The notes under the pieces are model-generated. The model was given only the letters and a program-made list of their open reading frames with translations, was not told the DNA's origin and searched no databases. From Solwaraspora sp. WMMD406 (GTDB taxonomy: Bacteria; Actinomycetota; Actinomycetes; Mycobacteriales; Micromonosporaceae): a DNA stretch of 64,000 nucleotides. The translations under genes were made by a program, and so were the position numbers. Every line of letters begins with the position of its first letter. Within the stretch, counting starts at the first letter, position 1. Positions 39,124 to 48,662 of the stretch are shown here, in pieces. The stretch is taken from positions 4,806,001 to 4,870,000 of the forward strand of contig NZ_JARUBF010000001.1 in NCBI RefSeq assembly GCF_029626025.1, written 5' to 3'.

Positions 39124-41304
39124 ATGGCAGGTACCGCCGGACAGACCCGGGACAGCCCATCGGGGGTACCGGCGGCGCGTTCCGGGGTGACTCCGGGCAT
39201 GGCCTCGCCTGCCGACGCCCCGTCCGACACCGCGCCGGCGCCATCGGTCGCTACCGCGCTGGCGGACCGGACGGTGTGGCGGGAAACGTCGTTGGGGATG
39301 CCTGATTCCTGGGATCCCGCGCTGCGGGCGGTCGTCGAACTGATCCTGGACTCGCCGGTACCGATGGCCCTGGCGCACGGCGACGACTTCGTGATGATCT
39401 ACAACGACGCGTACGCCGACCTGCTCGGTGCCAAACACCCGGCCGCCTTCGGCCAGCCCGCCGCCCTGGTGTTCGCCGACGTATGGGATCAACCTGGCGT
39501 GGGCGACGTGGTCGAGCGGGTGTACCGCACGGGTGAGCCGTTCCTCGAGTCGGAGAGCGTCGCGCCGTTCGCCGGCGACCTGGACCTGCTCGGACGCACC
39601 GCGTTCACCCGTGGCTACTCGGCGGTCCGCGACAGCCACGGCACGATCATCGGCATGCTCTCGGTCGCCACCGAGACCAGCAGCATCACCCACCGACTGC
39701 AGACGCTCAGCGAGCTGACCGCCGCGCTGGCGGGCACCCTCACTCTCGACGACGTCGCCCGCGTCTCGTTGCGGTACGGCCTGGCCTCACTCGACGTGGA
39801 CCAGGTGGCGCTCGGCATCGACGACGGTGGCGGGTGGCGGGTGGTCCGGCGGGTCCGTGGCGAGCTGATGGACGAGGCCGACGAACGACTGCCTCCGGTC
39901 TGGCGTCGCTACCCGCGAGACACCACCACCCCACTGGTCACGGTCGGCGGCACCGGGGTGCCCCGGTTCATCGCTCAGGGTCAACCGCTGGCCCGCTACG
40001 CCGTCGACCGGCACGACGAACGGGTCGAGTCGCTGGCCGCGCTGCCGCTGCGCACGGCGTCGCTACGGGGTGCCATCACGTTCGGCTGCCGGGAGCCGCA
40101 TCAGTGGACTCCCGCCGAGCGGGCGCTGCTGAGCGCGGTGGCCGAGCTGATCACGCAGGCGGCCGAGCGGGCCCGTCGGTTCGAGACCCAGCACGGTACG
40201 GCGCAGCTGCTGCAGCGGAGCATGTTGCCGGAGCAACTCCCGGACCTGCCGCTGTTCCGCCTCGCCGCACGGTACGACCCCGGCGTGGACGGCAACTCTG
40301 CCGGCGGCGACTTCTACGACGCGTTCCGGCTGCCCGGCGACCGGCTCGCGGTGGTGCTCGGTGACGTCGCCGGTCACGACGTGCGGGCCGCGGCGTTGAT
40401 GGGTCAGGTGCGGGCCGCGTTGCGGGGGTTGGCCCTGGCGGAGCCGGAGCCGGCCGCCGTACTGCACGGTCTGGACCGGCTGGTGCAGAGCCTCGGGGCG
40501 GAGAGCCGCAACGAGGAGCTGTTCGTCACCGTCCTGTACGGGGTCCTCGAACCGGCCACCGGTCAGCTCGACATCGCCAGCGCCGGGCATCCGGCACCGT
40601 TGGTCCGCCGCTGGTCGGCCGAGTGCCCGCAGGCGCACTTCGTCGAGTTGGCGCCGGGTGTGCCGCTCGGGTTGACCGGCGACCGCCGGCCGATCCGGGT
40701 CGAGCTGCGTCCGGGTGACACGTTGCTGCTGTTCAGTGATGGCGTGGTGGAACGGCGGGGCCAGGATCTCGGCGTGGGTCTGGCCAGCCTGGCCGCCGCG
40801 ATCGCCGCGACGGCCACGAGTGATCCGCGCAATCTCTGCGCGGTGGCCAGCGCGGCGGTCGCCGGTACGACCGACGACGACGTGGCGGTGTTGGCGGTCG
40901 AACATGCCACGGCACCGAGCCGGTCCGCCGGGTTGCTGGTGCCGGCGGAGCCGATCGCGCCGAGTCGGGTGCGGCACTGGCTTGCCGAGCAGTTGGCCCA
41001 ATGGCGGGTACCGGAGTCGGTGATCGGCCCGGCGGTGCTGTGCGCCAGTGAGTTGACCACCAACGCGTTGCTGCACGCGGGCACCGAGGCGCGGGTGGAG
41101 ATCGACCTCAGCCAGGAGCGGCTGCTGGTCTCCGTCGCGGACAGTGGTACCCGGGGCACGGTGAGCCGGGCGCGTACCGATACGCTCAGCAGTCGCGGAC
41201 GCGGCCTGGGCCTGATCGAGCAACTCAGCGACGCGTGGGGCACCGACCCGTCGGTACGCGGTTCCACCGTGTGGTTCGAGATCATGTTGCCTACGGAAGC
41301 GTAG
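39124..41304 (+). CDS. PAS-GAF-PP2C(SpoIIE)-HATPase regulator: phosphatase and anti-sigma-type kinase in one chain
   Basis: 726 residues. In order: a PAS-like sensor (about 75-190, SPVPMALAHGDDFVMIYNDAYADLLG), a GAF domain (about 200-355), a SpoIIE-type PP2C phosphatase (about 370-585: NSAGGDFYDAFRLPGDRLAVVLGDVAGHD, ASAGHPAP, LLFSDGVVERR) and an RsbW-type ATPase (about 600-725: ASELTTNALLHAG, VADSGTRG, GRGLGLI). The type is the input of partner-switching: it dephosphorylates an anti-sigma antagonist and can bind or phosphorylate it. Likely linked to the SigB/SigF-family sigma factor 5 kb downstream. Confidence 0.93.
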   Translation: MAGTAGQTRDSPSGVPAARSGVTPGMASPADAPSDTAPAPSVATALADRTVWRETSLGMPDSWDPALRAVVELILDSPVPMALAHGDDFVMIYNDAYADLLGAKHPAAFGQPAALVFADVWDQPGVGDVVERVYRTGEPFLESESVAPFAGDLDLLGRTAFTRGYSAVRDSHGTIIGMLSVATETSSITHRLQTLSELTAALAGTLTLDDVARVSLRYGLASLDVDQVALGIDDGGGWRVVRRVRGELMDEADERLPPVWRRYPRDTTTPLVTVGGTGVPRFIAQGQPLARYAVDRHDERVESLAALPLRTASLRGAITFGCREPHQWTPAERALLSAVAELITQAAERARRFETQHGTAQLLQRSMLPEQLPDLPLFRLAARYDPGVDGNSAGGDFYDAFRLPGDRLAVVLGDVAGHDVRAAALMGQVRAALRGLALAEPEPAAVLHGLDRLVQSLGAESRNEELFVTVLYGVLEPATGQLDIASAGHPAPLVRRWSAECPQAHFVELAPGVPLGLTGDRRPIRVELRPGDTLLLFSDGVVERRGQDLGVGLASLAAAIAATATSDPRNLCAVASAAVAGTTDDDVAVLAVEHATAPSRSAGLLVPAEPIAPSRVRHWLAEQLAQWRVPESVIGPAVLCASELTTNALLHAGTEARVEIDLSQERLLVSVADSGTRGTVSRARTDTLSSRGRGLGLIEQLSDAWGTDPSVRGSTVWFEIMLPTEA

Positions 41305-41424
41305 CCGCCGTCGTCACTGCGAGTGAGCATAATTCGGCCTTTCAGCCGACCTGCCCGGGAGCGGTTGCAGCGTAACGTAACTAATCCCCAGGACCAGGGC
41401 GAACCACTCGGAGAGGTACGGCAG

Positions 41425-42207
41425 GTGCGAATCAGAGGTTACGCTCCAGGGACCCCATGTTGGTCCGAGTTGCGCAGCGCCGACCCGGACCGCTCCGTGG
41501 AGTTCTACGGCGAGCTGTTCGACTGGAAACCCGTCCATCTCGGGGCGGAGGGGGACCTCGACTTCCATTTGCGCAGTGCGGCGGTCGCGGGTCTCGCGCC
41601 GACGGTCGCGCCGCACCAGCCGTCCGCATGGTTGACCTACCTGTCCAGCGCCGATCTGGCCGGCACCGTCGCGTCCGCGACCCAGGCCGGGGGGCGCACG
41701 TTGCAGCCGCCGACGGACCGCGCCGGCCGCGGCGTCGCGGCTCTGCTGGCCGACCCGCAAGGCGCGGCGTTCGGGTTGTGGCAGCGGGGCACGTTCGCCG
41801 GCGCCCAGGTGGCGAGCGAGCCGGGGGCGAGCTGCTGGAACGAGCTCGCCTGCCGCGACGTGGCGCAGGCGACCGGCTTCTACGGCGCCGTCTTCGGCTG
41901 GATCACCCGGGCGAGTATCTACAGCGACAACGAAGGTTACCGTGAGTGGTTGCACGACAGCCGCGAGGTGGCCGGTCTGATCGAGATGGGCGCGCTCTAC
42001 CCACCTGAGGTGCCCGCCCATTGGCGGACTACCTTCGAGGTCGACGACTGCGAGCAGACCGTGTCGCGGTGCGTCGAACACGGCGGCCAGGTGGCCTTCG
42101 GCCCGTTCGACGCCGGGCCCGGGGTGTACGCGCAGCTGGTCGACCCGCTCGGAGCAGCGTTCGGGGTCATCGCCCTGATTCCGGAGTTCCGGTCGCCGTT
42201 GGCCTGA
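41425..42207 (+). CDS. VOC-superfamily protein with two glyoxalase-like domains
   Basis: 260 residues from GTG 41425 (GGAGAGG eight bases upstream; upstream in-frame starts lack a site). Two tandem beta-alpha-beta-beta-beta modules: GTPCWSELRSADPDRSVEFYGELFDW ... DPQGAAFGLWQ, and GASCWNELACRDVAQATGFYGAVFGW ... DPLGAAFGVIAL. This layout is common in actinobacteria (often annotated as 27 kDa antigen Cfp30B homologues). Metal-ligand positions are not complete, so enzymatic function is uncertain. Confidence 0.92.
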   Translation: MRIRGYAPGTPCWSELRSADPDRSVEFYGELFDWKPVHLGAEGDLDFHLRSAAVAGLAPTVAPHQPSAWLTYLSSADLAGTVASATQAGGRTLQPPTDRAGRGVAALLADPQGAAFGLWQRGTFAGAQVASEPGASCWNELACRDVAQATGFYGAVFGWITRASIYSDNEGYREWLHDSREVAGLIEMGALYPPEVPAHWRTTFEVDDCEQTVSRCVEHGGQVAFGPFDAGPGVYAQLVDPLGAAFGVIALIPEFRSPLA

Positions 42208-42398
42208 CGGGCCGCCGGCCCCGCCTGGCGGCCGCCGCCGGCCCGGCTCATCACCACCGCCCGCCTCCCTTCATCCTGCTCCTGGTCCTATCCTCTGTCC
42301 GGCGATGCCGGCCGCTGACCCGGAGTAATGACGCATGTCTAATACGAGCCCTTCTGACGGCATTTCGGACGTTTTGCGCGGTCAGTCGTCATAGCCTC

Positions 42399-42427
42399 TT
42401 CACATATCGGCAACACACCCGTACGGT
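42399..42427 (+). promoter_or_regulatory. promoter candidate of the GH6 cellulase
   Basis: TTCACA (42399-42404), 17-base spacer, TACGGT (42422-42427). The CebR-type box begins 13 bases downstream, about where transcription would start. Confidence 0.45.
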
Positions 42428-42439
42428 AGTCGATATCCA

Positions 42440-42453
42440 TGGGAGCGCTTCCA
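42440..42453. promoter_or_regulatory. CebR-type operator upstream of the GH6 cellulase
   Basis: TGGGAGCGCTTCCA, one mismatch from the CebR consensus TGGGAGCGCTCCCA. CebR (LacI family) represses cellulase genes until cellobiose or cellotriose is present. A second 12-bp palindrome, TGAGAGCTCTCA, follows at 42455-42466. Confidence 0.85.
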
Positions 42454-42494
42454 CTGAGAGCTCTCAATATATCGTCCCTACCCGGAGGGAGTAA

Positions 42495-43940
<1,446 letters not shown>

Positions 43941-44006
43941 CGGGGCTGATCCCGACAAGCGGGGCTAACGGTCGATAGGCGTCCGAACCTCACCAGACGT
44001 CCCGCG

Positions 44007-44041
44007 CGAGCCCCCCTCTCGAACGTTCGAGAGGGGGCTCG
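44007..44041 (+). terminator. terminator after the GH6 cellulase
   Basis: Inverted repeat CGAGCCCCCCTCTCGAA / TTCGAGAGGGGGCTCG with one bulged C, 66 bases past the stop. Confidence 0.8.
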
Positions 44042-44133
44042 GTCCTGTCCGCCCACCGCTGACCGCGATCCGACCGCCCAGGTCGGTTACCGACTGGACG
44101 GACGGGGCACTCCTCAACGAAAGGAGGCCGAAC

Positions 44134-44724
44134 ATGACCAGATCCACGATCCGCACCGACGCCGCGTCGCCGGGCACACTGGGCGACACGGCCAACTTTC
44201 CCGCCGGCCCCGCCGGCTATCCAGCCACGCCCGGTGGCCCCCAGACCGGGACCGACCAGGGCCGGGCGACGGTGAGCGTCGCCGTCTTCTCAAACTATGC
44301 CTCGGCGCAGCGGGCGGTCGACTATCTGTCGGACAACCGGTTCCCGGTCGAGCGGACCACGATCGTCGGTACCGATCTGCGGTTGGTCGAAGACGTGACG
44401 GGCCGGCTGACCACCGGTCGCGCGGCCCTGCTCGGCGCGGGGACCGGAGCCTGGTTCGGTCTGTTCATCGGGTTGCTCGTCGGCATCTTCGCAGTGGTGA
44501 ACTGGCTGGGAATCATCGCGGCCGCAGTGATCATCGGGGCGGTCTGGGGTGCCGTTTTCGGCGCGGTCGCGCACGCGATGACCGGCGGCCGACGCGACTT
44601 CTCGTCCCGCAGCATGCTCCAAGCCAGCCGGTACGGCGTCGCGGTGGACGCGGAACTCGCAGATCAGGCACGCCAGGTCCTGGATCGGATGCGTCCCGGT
44701 GCCGGCACCGCCGCCGTCCGCTGA
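44134..44724 (+). CDS. general stress protein, YflT-type domain with membrane hairpin
   Basis: 196 residues; start fixed by AAAGGAGG before ATG 44134. After a Pro/Gly-rich N-terminus, the stress domain reads VSVAVFSNYASAQRAVDYLSDNRFPVERTTIVGTDLR, then a glycine-rich membrane hairpin (LLGAGTGAWFGLFIGLLVGIF and GIIAAAVIIGAVWGAVFGAVAHAM), then a C-terminal ARQVLDRM segment. The family is induced by general stress in actinobacteria. No clear GTTT-N15-GGGTA motif lies upstream. Confidence 0.88.
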   Translation: MTRSTIRTDAASPGTLGDTANFPAGPAGYPATPGGPQTGTDQGRATVSVAVFSNYASAQRAVDYLSDNRFPVERTTIVGTDLRLVEDVTGRLTTGRAALLGAGTGAWFGLFIGLLVGIFAVVNWLGIIAAAVIIGAVWGAVFGAVAHAMTGGRRDFSSRSMLQASRYGVAVDAELADQARQVLDRMRPGAGTAAVR

Positions 44725-44865
44725 GCGCACCGCTACCCGCTTGTCCACGGACCCCGGCCGGTCGATCGAGACCCGGCCGGGGTCCACCTACGTGACGACG
44801 ACGAACTACCGGCACCTGGCCCATCCAGCGACGATCGGCATTGGTTGATTTTTTCAACACGAGCC

Positions 44866-45231
44866 AGTCTCGTCTTCGATCACCAGGACTCGCACGGCGG
44901 CGGTGGCACCATCACCAACGGTGACACCCAATGGATGACCGCCGGGTCCGGCCTGCTGCACATCGAGGCTCCGCCCGAGCAAATCTGGTACTCAGCGGCG
45001 GCCTGTTCCATGGTCTGCTGCTCTGGGTCAACACTTTTGCGCGCGAAGGAGTTCGCGCCGCTGCGCTACCAGGACATCCGCCGCCGCGCTACCAGGACAT
45101 CCTAGGGTCCGTTCGTGATGAACATCCGCGACGAACTCGTCGCGGCGTTCGAGGACTATCAGGCCGGCCGACTCGGCGTCGTCCCGGCCGCCCGCGTTCC
45201 GCTCACCGACGGCCGGCGACTGCCACGCTGA
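44866..45231 (+). pseudogene. pirin-family gene, truncated, frameshifted and internally deleted
   Basis: Pirin sequence is readable in pieces: FDHQDSHGGGGTITNGDTQW and AGSGLLHIEAPPEQ in one frame, then NLVLSGGLFHGLLLWVNTF in another (from about 44981), back to RAKEFAPLRYQDI in the first (from about 45030), and finally FVMNIRDELVAAFEDYQAGR, the pirin C-terminus, ending at 45231. The first 80 or so residues and about 120 central residues are missing. The RYQDI segment is duplicated (45062 and 45085). A dead copy of an iron-binding cupin protein. Confidence 0.8.
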
Positions 45232-45252
45232 CGTCTCTGGAGTTCGGTGGCG

Positions 45253-45387
45253 TCAGGAGACCAGGAACATCCCGAGCACGCCGAGGACGACCATCACCAG
45301 CACGGCCAGCAGGAGGCCCTGCTCGCTCTGGACCTGCTGGCCGGAGTACGTCTGCTGGGGATCCGGGGTGACGATTTCGGTGCTCAT
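45253..45387 (-). CDS. 44-residue single-helix membrane protein
   Basis: ATG 45387 with GAGGAGG about four bases upstream, a strong ribosome site for so short a frame. Polar N-half (MSTEIVTPDPQQTYSG), then one helix, LLLAVLVMVVLGVLGMFLVS, running to the C-terminus. The tail-anchored layout and the Shine-Dalgarno argue that it is real. No family recognised. Confidence 0.65.
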   Translation of the reverse strand: MSTEIVTPDPQQTYSGQQVQSEQGLLLAVLVMVVLGVLGMFLVS

Positions 45388-45603
45388 CGTGCCTCCTCAG
45401 CGGGCTGTCCTGCTTGCCAATGACGGTAGGTGGCCGGCCTCGTCGGCGAATCCCGAACCTGTGCCACCCGATCGATGTCCTCGCGCCCCCTCGTGTACCC
45501 GCCACCACGGGGCCAAACACCGGTCGACCGGAACGGAGGTGTGGCGGCGGGCACGTCGTTCGCGACGGGTGGGAACGATGCGGCGACTGGGTATCAATGA
45601 GGG

Positions 45604-46434
45604 ATGGGTGATCAGGGGTCAGGGACGGCTGTGGGCGCGGTGGGTTGTGACCTCACCTACGAGGTGGCGGAGCCGGCGAGGCTGGTGGTCCAGGTGTGCG
45701 CGTACCGGGAGCTGCCGGACATGAGGTTCATCGTCACCACCGACGACGGCGATCTGCCGGCCGAGGAGGTCAGCGGCTCGTGGGCCGACGGCGGGCGGCA
45801 GCATCTGCTGCTCCTGCCGCCCGGTAGGGCTCGGGTCAGCTACCAGGCGACCGTGCCGAACGGCCCGCCGGCGACACCGGTGCCGCTCACCGCGCTGGAT
45901 CGGATCGTCGCGGTACGGCCGAGTCGATACTGCCCGTCCGATCGGCTGGGTGGGTTCGCGGCCGCGCGCATCGACCGAAGCCGGGCCGACGCCGACGTCG
46001 TGCGGGCGGTCTGCGACTACGTTCACGGCCACACCGTCTACGCCGCCGGGGCCAGCGGGCCGAGTACGGACGCCGCCGACACACTGCTCGCCGGACAGGG
46101 GGTCTGCCGAGACTTCGCGCACCTCACCGTCGCCCTGTGCCGGGCGTTGGACATCCCGGCCAGGGTGGTCGCCGTGTACGCGCCGGGTTTGACGCCGATG
46201 GATTTCCATCTGGTGGCCGAGGTCGCGGTCGACGGCCACTGGTACGTCTGGGACAGCACCCGCCTGGCGCCCCGGCAGAGTCTGGTCCGGATCGCGACCG
46301 GCCGGGACGCGGCCGATGTCGCCTTCGGGACGATGCTGGATGGTCAGGTCGAGATGTCGGAGATGATCGTCTCGGCGGTCGCGCCCGGGATCCTGCCGAT
46401 CGACGATCACGAGGGCTTGGTGGCGCTTCACTGA
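45604..46434 (+). CDS. transglutaminase-like cysteine protease-fold protein
   Basis: 276 residues. N-terminal beta-sandwich (about 1-90), then a transglutaminase core with the triad Cys in LAGQGVCRDFAHL, His in TPMDFHLVAEVAVD and Asp in WYVWDSTRLA. Bacterial members are often proteases or amidases of unknown target. GGGTAT lies 10 bases before the start, but no GTTT at the right spacing was found. Confidence 0.92.
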   Translation: MGDQGSGTAVGAVGCDLTYEVAEPARLVVQVCAYRELPDMRFIVTTDDGDLPAEEVSGSWADGGRQHLLLLPPGRARVSYQATVPNGPPATPVPLTALDRIVAVRPSRYCPSDRLGGFAAARIDRSRADADVVRAVCDYVHGHTVYAAGASGPSTDAADTLLAGQGVCRDFAHLTVALCRALDIPARVVAVYAPGLTPMDFHLVAEVAVDGHWYVWDSTRLAPRQSLVRIATGRDAADVAFGTMLDGQVEMSEMIVSAVAPGILPIDDHEGLVALH

Positions 46435-46640
46435 CCGTCTGCGGGGCACTCCGACGGTGGCCGCGCCAGAATTATCGCGGAAAAATGTCCGTCTTGATCC
46501 TCTATGAGCGATAAGTACATCATACTTTCGGCTAGCTTTATCCAGGCCGATCAGGCTAGGGTAAGAACCGAAAGACCCTAGCTCGCTCAACCACACGCAC
46601 CACCTTCCATATCCGCGGACGAGGTGCAGGGAGGACCACC

Positions 46641-47486
46641 ATGACCGCGACATTGACCGGACACCGCGCGGTGCACGAGCCCGCGACAGTGGACCAGGCC
46701 ATGACCACCACTGTGGACGCCCCGGCGGCCGCCACCACGGACAGCGCGACCGACGTACTCAACGCCATGGCCGCGCTGCCCGCCGGCCACCCGTCCCGCG
46801 AGGCCCTGCGGGCCCGCGCGATCGAGGCCTGGCTGCCGCTGGCCCAACACCTCGCCCAGCGCTACAGCGGGCGCGGCGAGCCGACCGACGATCTGGCGCA
46901 GACCGCTGCGGTCGGCCTGATCAAGGCGATCGACAAGTTCGACCCGAGTCGCGGCGTGGACTTCGCCGGGTACGCCATCCCGACCATCATCGGCGAGCTC
47001 AAGCGGCACTTCCGCGACCGTACGTGGGACATCCGGGTTCCGCGCCGACTGCAGGAGCTGCGGCTGAGCATCTCCGAGGCGAACAGCACCCTCCTGCAGA
47101 CTCTCGGCCGCTCGCCGACAGTGGCCGACATCGCGGCCCACCTGCGGATCACCGAGGAAGAGGTGCTGGAGGGCCTGGAGGGTGCCCGCGCGTACAACGC
47201 GGTGTCGCTGTCCACGCCGACCGGGGACGGCGAACGCGCCACCGAGCTGGCCGACATGCTCGGCGCCGAGGACCGGGAGTACGAGCTGGCCGAGATGCGG
47301 GTCGCCCTCGGTCCCGCGCTGGCCACCCTCGACGAGCGGGAGCAGCGCATTCTCACGCTGCGGTTCTACGGCAATCTCACTCAGTCGCAGATCGCCGACC
47401 AGATCGGCGTCTCCCAGATGCACGTGTCCCGGCTGCTGGCTCGCGCCCTGACCAAGCTCCGGGGGCAGCTGCAGTCCGCATACTGA
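46641..47486 (+). CDS. RNA polymerase sigma factor, SigB/SigF/SigG subfamily
   Basis: 281 residues; GGGAGGACC upstream of ATG 46641. After 50 poorly conserved residues come region 2 (EPTDDLAQTAAVGLIKAIDKFDPSRGVDFAGYAIPTIIGELKRHFRD), region 3 (VPRRLQELRLSISEANSTLLQTLGRSPTVADIA) and region 4 (LDEREQRILTLRFYGNLTQSQIADQIGVSQMHVSRLLARAL). This subfamily is controlled by anti-sigma and antagonist proteins and reads GTTT-N14-17-GGGTA promoters. No anti-sigma gene is adjacent. The upstream 200 bases are AT-rich and contain GGGTAA at 46559. Confidence 0.95.
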   Translation: MTATLTGHRAVHEPATVDQAMTTTVDAPAAATTDSATDVLNAMAALPAGHPSREALRARAIEAWLPLAQHLAQRYSGRGEPTDDLAQTAAVGLIKAIDKFDPSRGVDFAGYAIPTIIGELKRHFRDRTWDIRVPRRLQELRLSISEANSTLLQTLGRSPTVADIAAHLRITEEEVLEGLEGARAYNAVSLSTPTGDGERATELADMLGAEDREYELAEMRVALGPALATLDEREQRILTLRFYGNLTQSQIADQIGVSQMHVSRLLARALTKLRGQLQSAY

Positions 47487-47494
47487 GCTGACCG

Positions 47495-47547
47495 GTGGCT
47501 TCCACCGGTTGCACCGTCTCGGAGACGGTGCAACCGGTGGAAGCCAC
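47495..47547 (+). terminator. terminator of the sigma-factor gene, 26-bp perfect inverted repeat
   Basis: GTGGCTTCCACCGGTTGCAC and six more bases pair perfectly with the mirror arm; centre is one G. Eight bases after the stop. Confidence 0.85.
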
Positions 47548-47564
47548 ACCATGATCGACGACGA

Positions 47565-47605
47565 GAAGCAGCGGTCACCCGCCTCGGGCGGGTGACCGCT
47601 GCTTC
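47565..47605. terminator. second terminator, shared by convergent genes
   Basis: 19-bp perfect stem GAAGCAGCGGTCACCCGCC / GGCGGGTGACCGCTGCTTC with a TCG loop, 46 bases from the PP2C stop on the other strand. Confidence 0.85.
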
Positions 47606-47654
47606 GTCGTCCGGTGGCTGGTCAGCTGCGTTTCGTCGCCCGGTGGCTGGTCAG
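47603..47654 (-). repeat. 29-bp-period tandem duplication over the PP2C stop codon
   Basis: A 23-base unit, TTCGTCGYCCGGTGGCTGGT plus CAG, at 47603-47625 and 47632-47654. The second copy contains the stop (TCA on the plus strand at 47651). Confidence 0.9.
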
Positions 47655-48382
47655 TCGGTGACCTCGGTGATGTCACCGATGACCACGGTGATGTTGTCCG
47701 GACCACCGGCCCGGATGGCGAGATCGACCAGCCGCTGCGCCCCGGCCTGCGGGTCGGCGTAGGTGGCCAGCACCTCCGAGATGCTCTCCGCTCGCACCAC
47801 GTTCGACAACCCGTCGCTGCAGATCAACCACCGGTCGCCGGTCTGCGGCTCGAGAACGGCGTAGGTGGGATTCACGTTCTCCCCCTGCAGTGCCTGGGTG
47901 ACGACGGCACGCCGGGGATGCACGGCTGCCTGATCCGGCGTGATCACACCCTCGTCGACCAGCATCTGGACGAACGTGTCGTCCCTGGTGACCTGCTGCA
48001 GGGTCCCACCGCGCAGCAGATAGGCGCGTGAGTCGCCGACGTGCGCCAGGGCGATGGCCGCACCGGAGGCGGCAAAGAGCAAGGCGGTCAACGTGGTGCC
48101 CATGCCCTCACGGGTCGGATCGTCGACGATCGCCTCGCGGATGCGCGAGCTGGCGGTCTCGACCGCCTCCTGCAGGAGGGGCACCAACCGCTCGTCGGAG
48201 ACCGCGACGTCGAGCGGAGCGATCGCGTCGATCGCGATCTTGCTAGCCAGATCCCCAGCCGCCATCCCCCCCATGCCGTCAGCGACGGCGATCAGCCAAT
48301 GGCCGGCGTGGACGGAGTCCTGGTTCCCGCTCCGGATCAGGCCGCGGTCGGTCACCGCCGCGGAACGCAGCTTCAGGGTCAT
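47651..48382 (-). CDS. PP2C-family serine/threonine phosphatase
   Basis: 243 residues. Metal-binding Asp and Gly motifs: SAAVTDRGLIRSGNQDSV, LIAVADGMGGMAAGDLAS, ALAHVGDSRAYLLR, WLICSDGLSN and AGGPDNITVVI. A soluble PstP/PrpC-type phosphatase without the membrane helix and extracellular part of PstP. It reverses serine/threonine kinase signalling. Convergent with the sigma gene. Confidence 0.94.
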   Translation of the reverse strand: MTLKLRSAAVTDRGLIRSGNQDSVHAGHWLIAVADGMGGMAAGDLASKIAIDAIAPLDVAVSDERLVPLLQEAVETASSRIREAIVDDPTREGMGTTLTALLFAASGAAIALAHVGDSRAYLLRGGTLQQVTRDDTFVQMLVDEGVITPDQAAVHPRRAVVTQALQGENVNPTYAVLEPQTGDRWLICSDGLSNVVRAESISEVLATYADPQAGAQRLVDLAIRAGGPDNITVVIGDITEVTD

Positions 48383-48541
48383 GGCTGGCAGCCTGCCAGG
48401 AAGAAGGCTGAAATGTCTCTAGTAGATCCGCATGCAGATGGCAAAGATCGTGGAGTTTCTCGACCGGAAATTACACAAAAGCCTATAGAAGCGACATGCC
48501 GCCGCCGGACCCACCCACCAGCTGGCGAGACCGTCACGCGA

Positions 48542-48570
48542 TTGACACAACGGTAATGCCCTGGCAACAT
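48542..48570 (+). promoter_or_regulatory. promoter candidate of the GH9 cellulase
   Basis: TTGACA (48542-48547), 17-base spacer, CAACAT (48565-48570). The operator starts 14 bases further on, the same geometry as at the GH6 gene. Confidence 0.5.
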
Positions 48571-48583
48571 CGTTCCAGATCAA

Positions 48584-48597
48584 TGGGAGCGCTCCCA
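48584..48597. promoter_or_regulatory. CebR-type operator upstream of the GH9 cellulase
   Basis: Perfect 14-bp palindrome TGGGAGCGCTCCCA, the CebR consensus, 66 bases before the start codon. Confidence 0.92.
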
Positions 48598-48662
48598 CTC
48601 ATCGCTCCTGTTCATCGAGTGCTTTTCTCCTCAGCCGGAACCCCCGCACCGGAAGGATCCCC

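Noticed and set aside
45589-45594. SigB-type -10 (GGGTAT) before the transglutaminase gene
   Set aside because: No GTTT lies 14-17 bases upstream.
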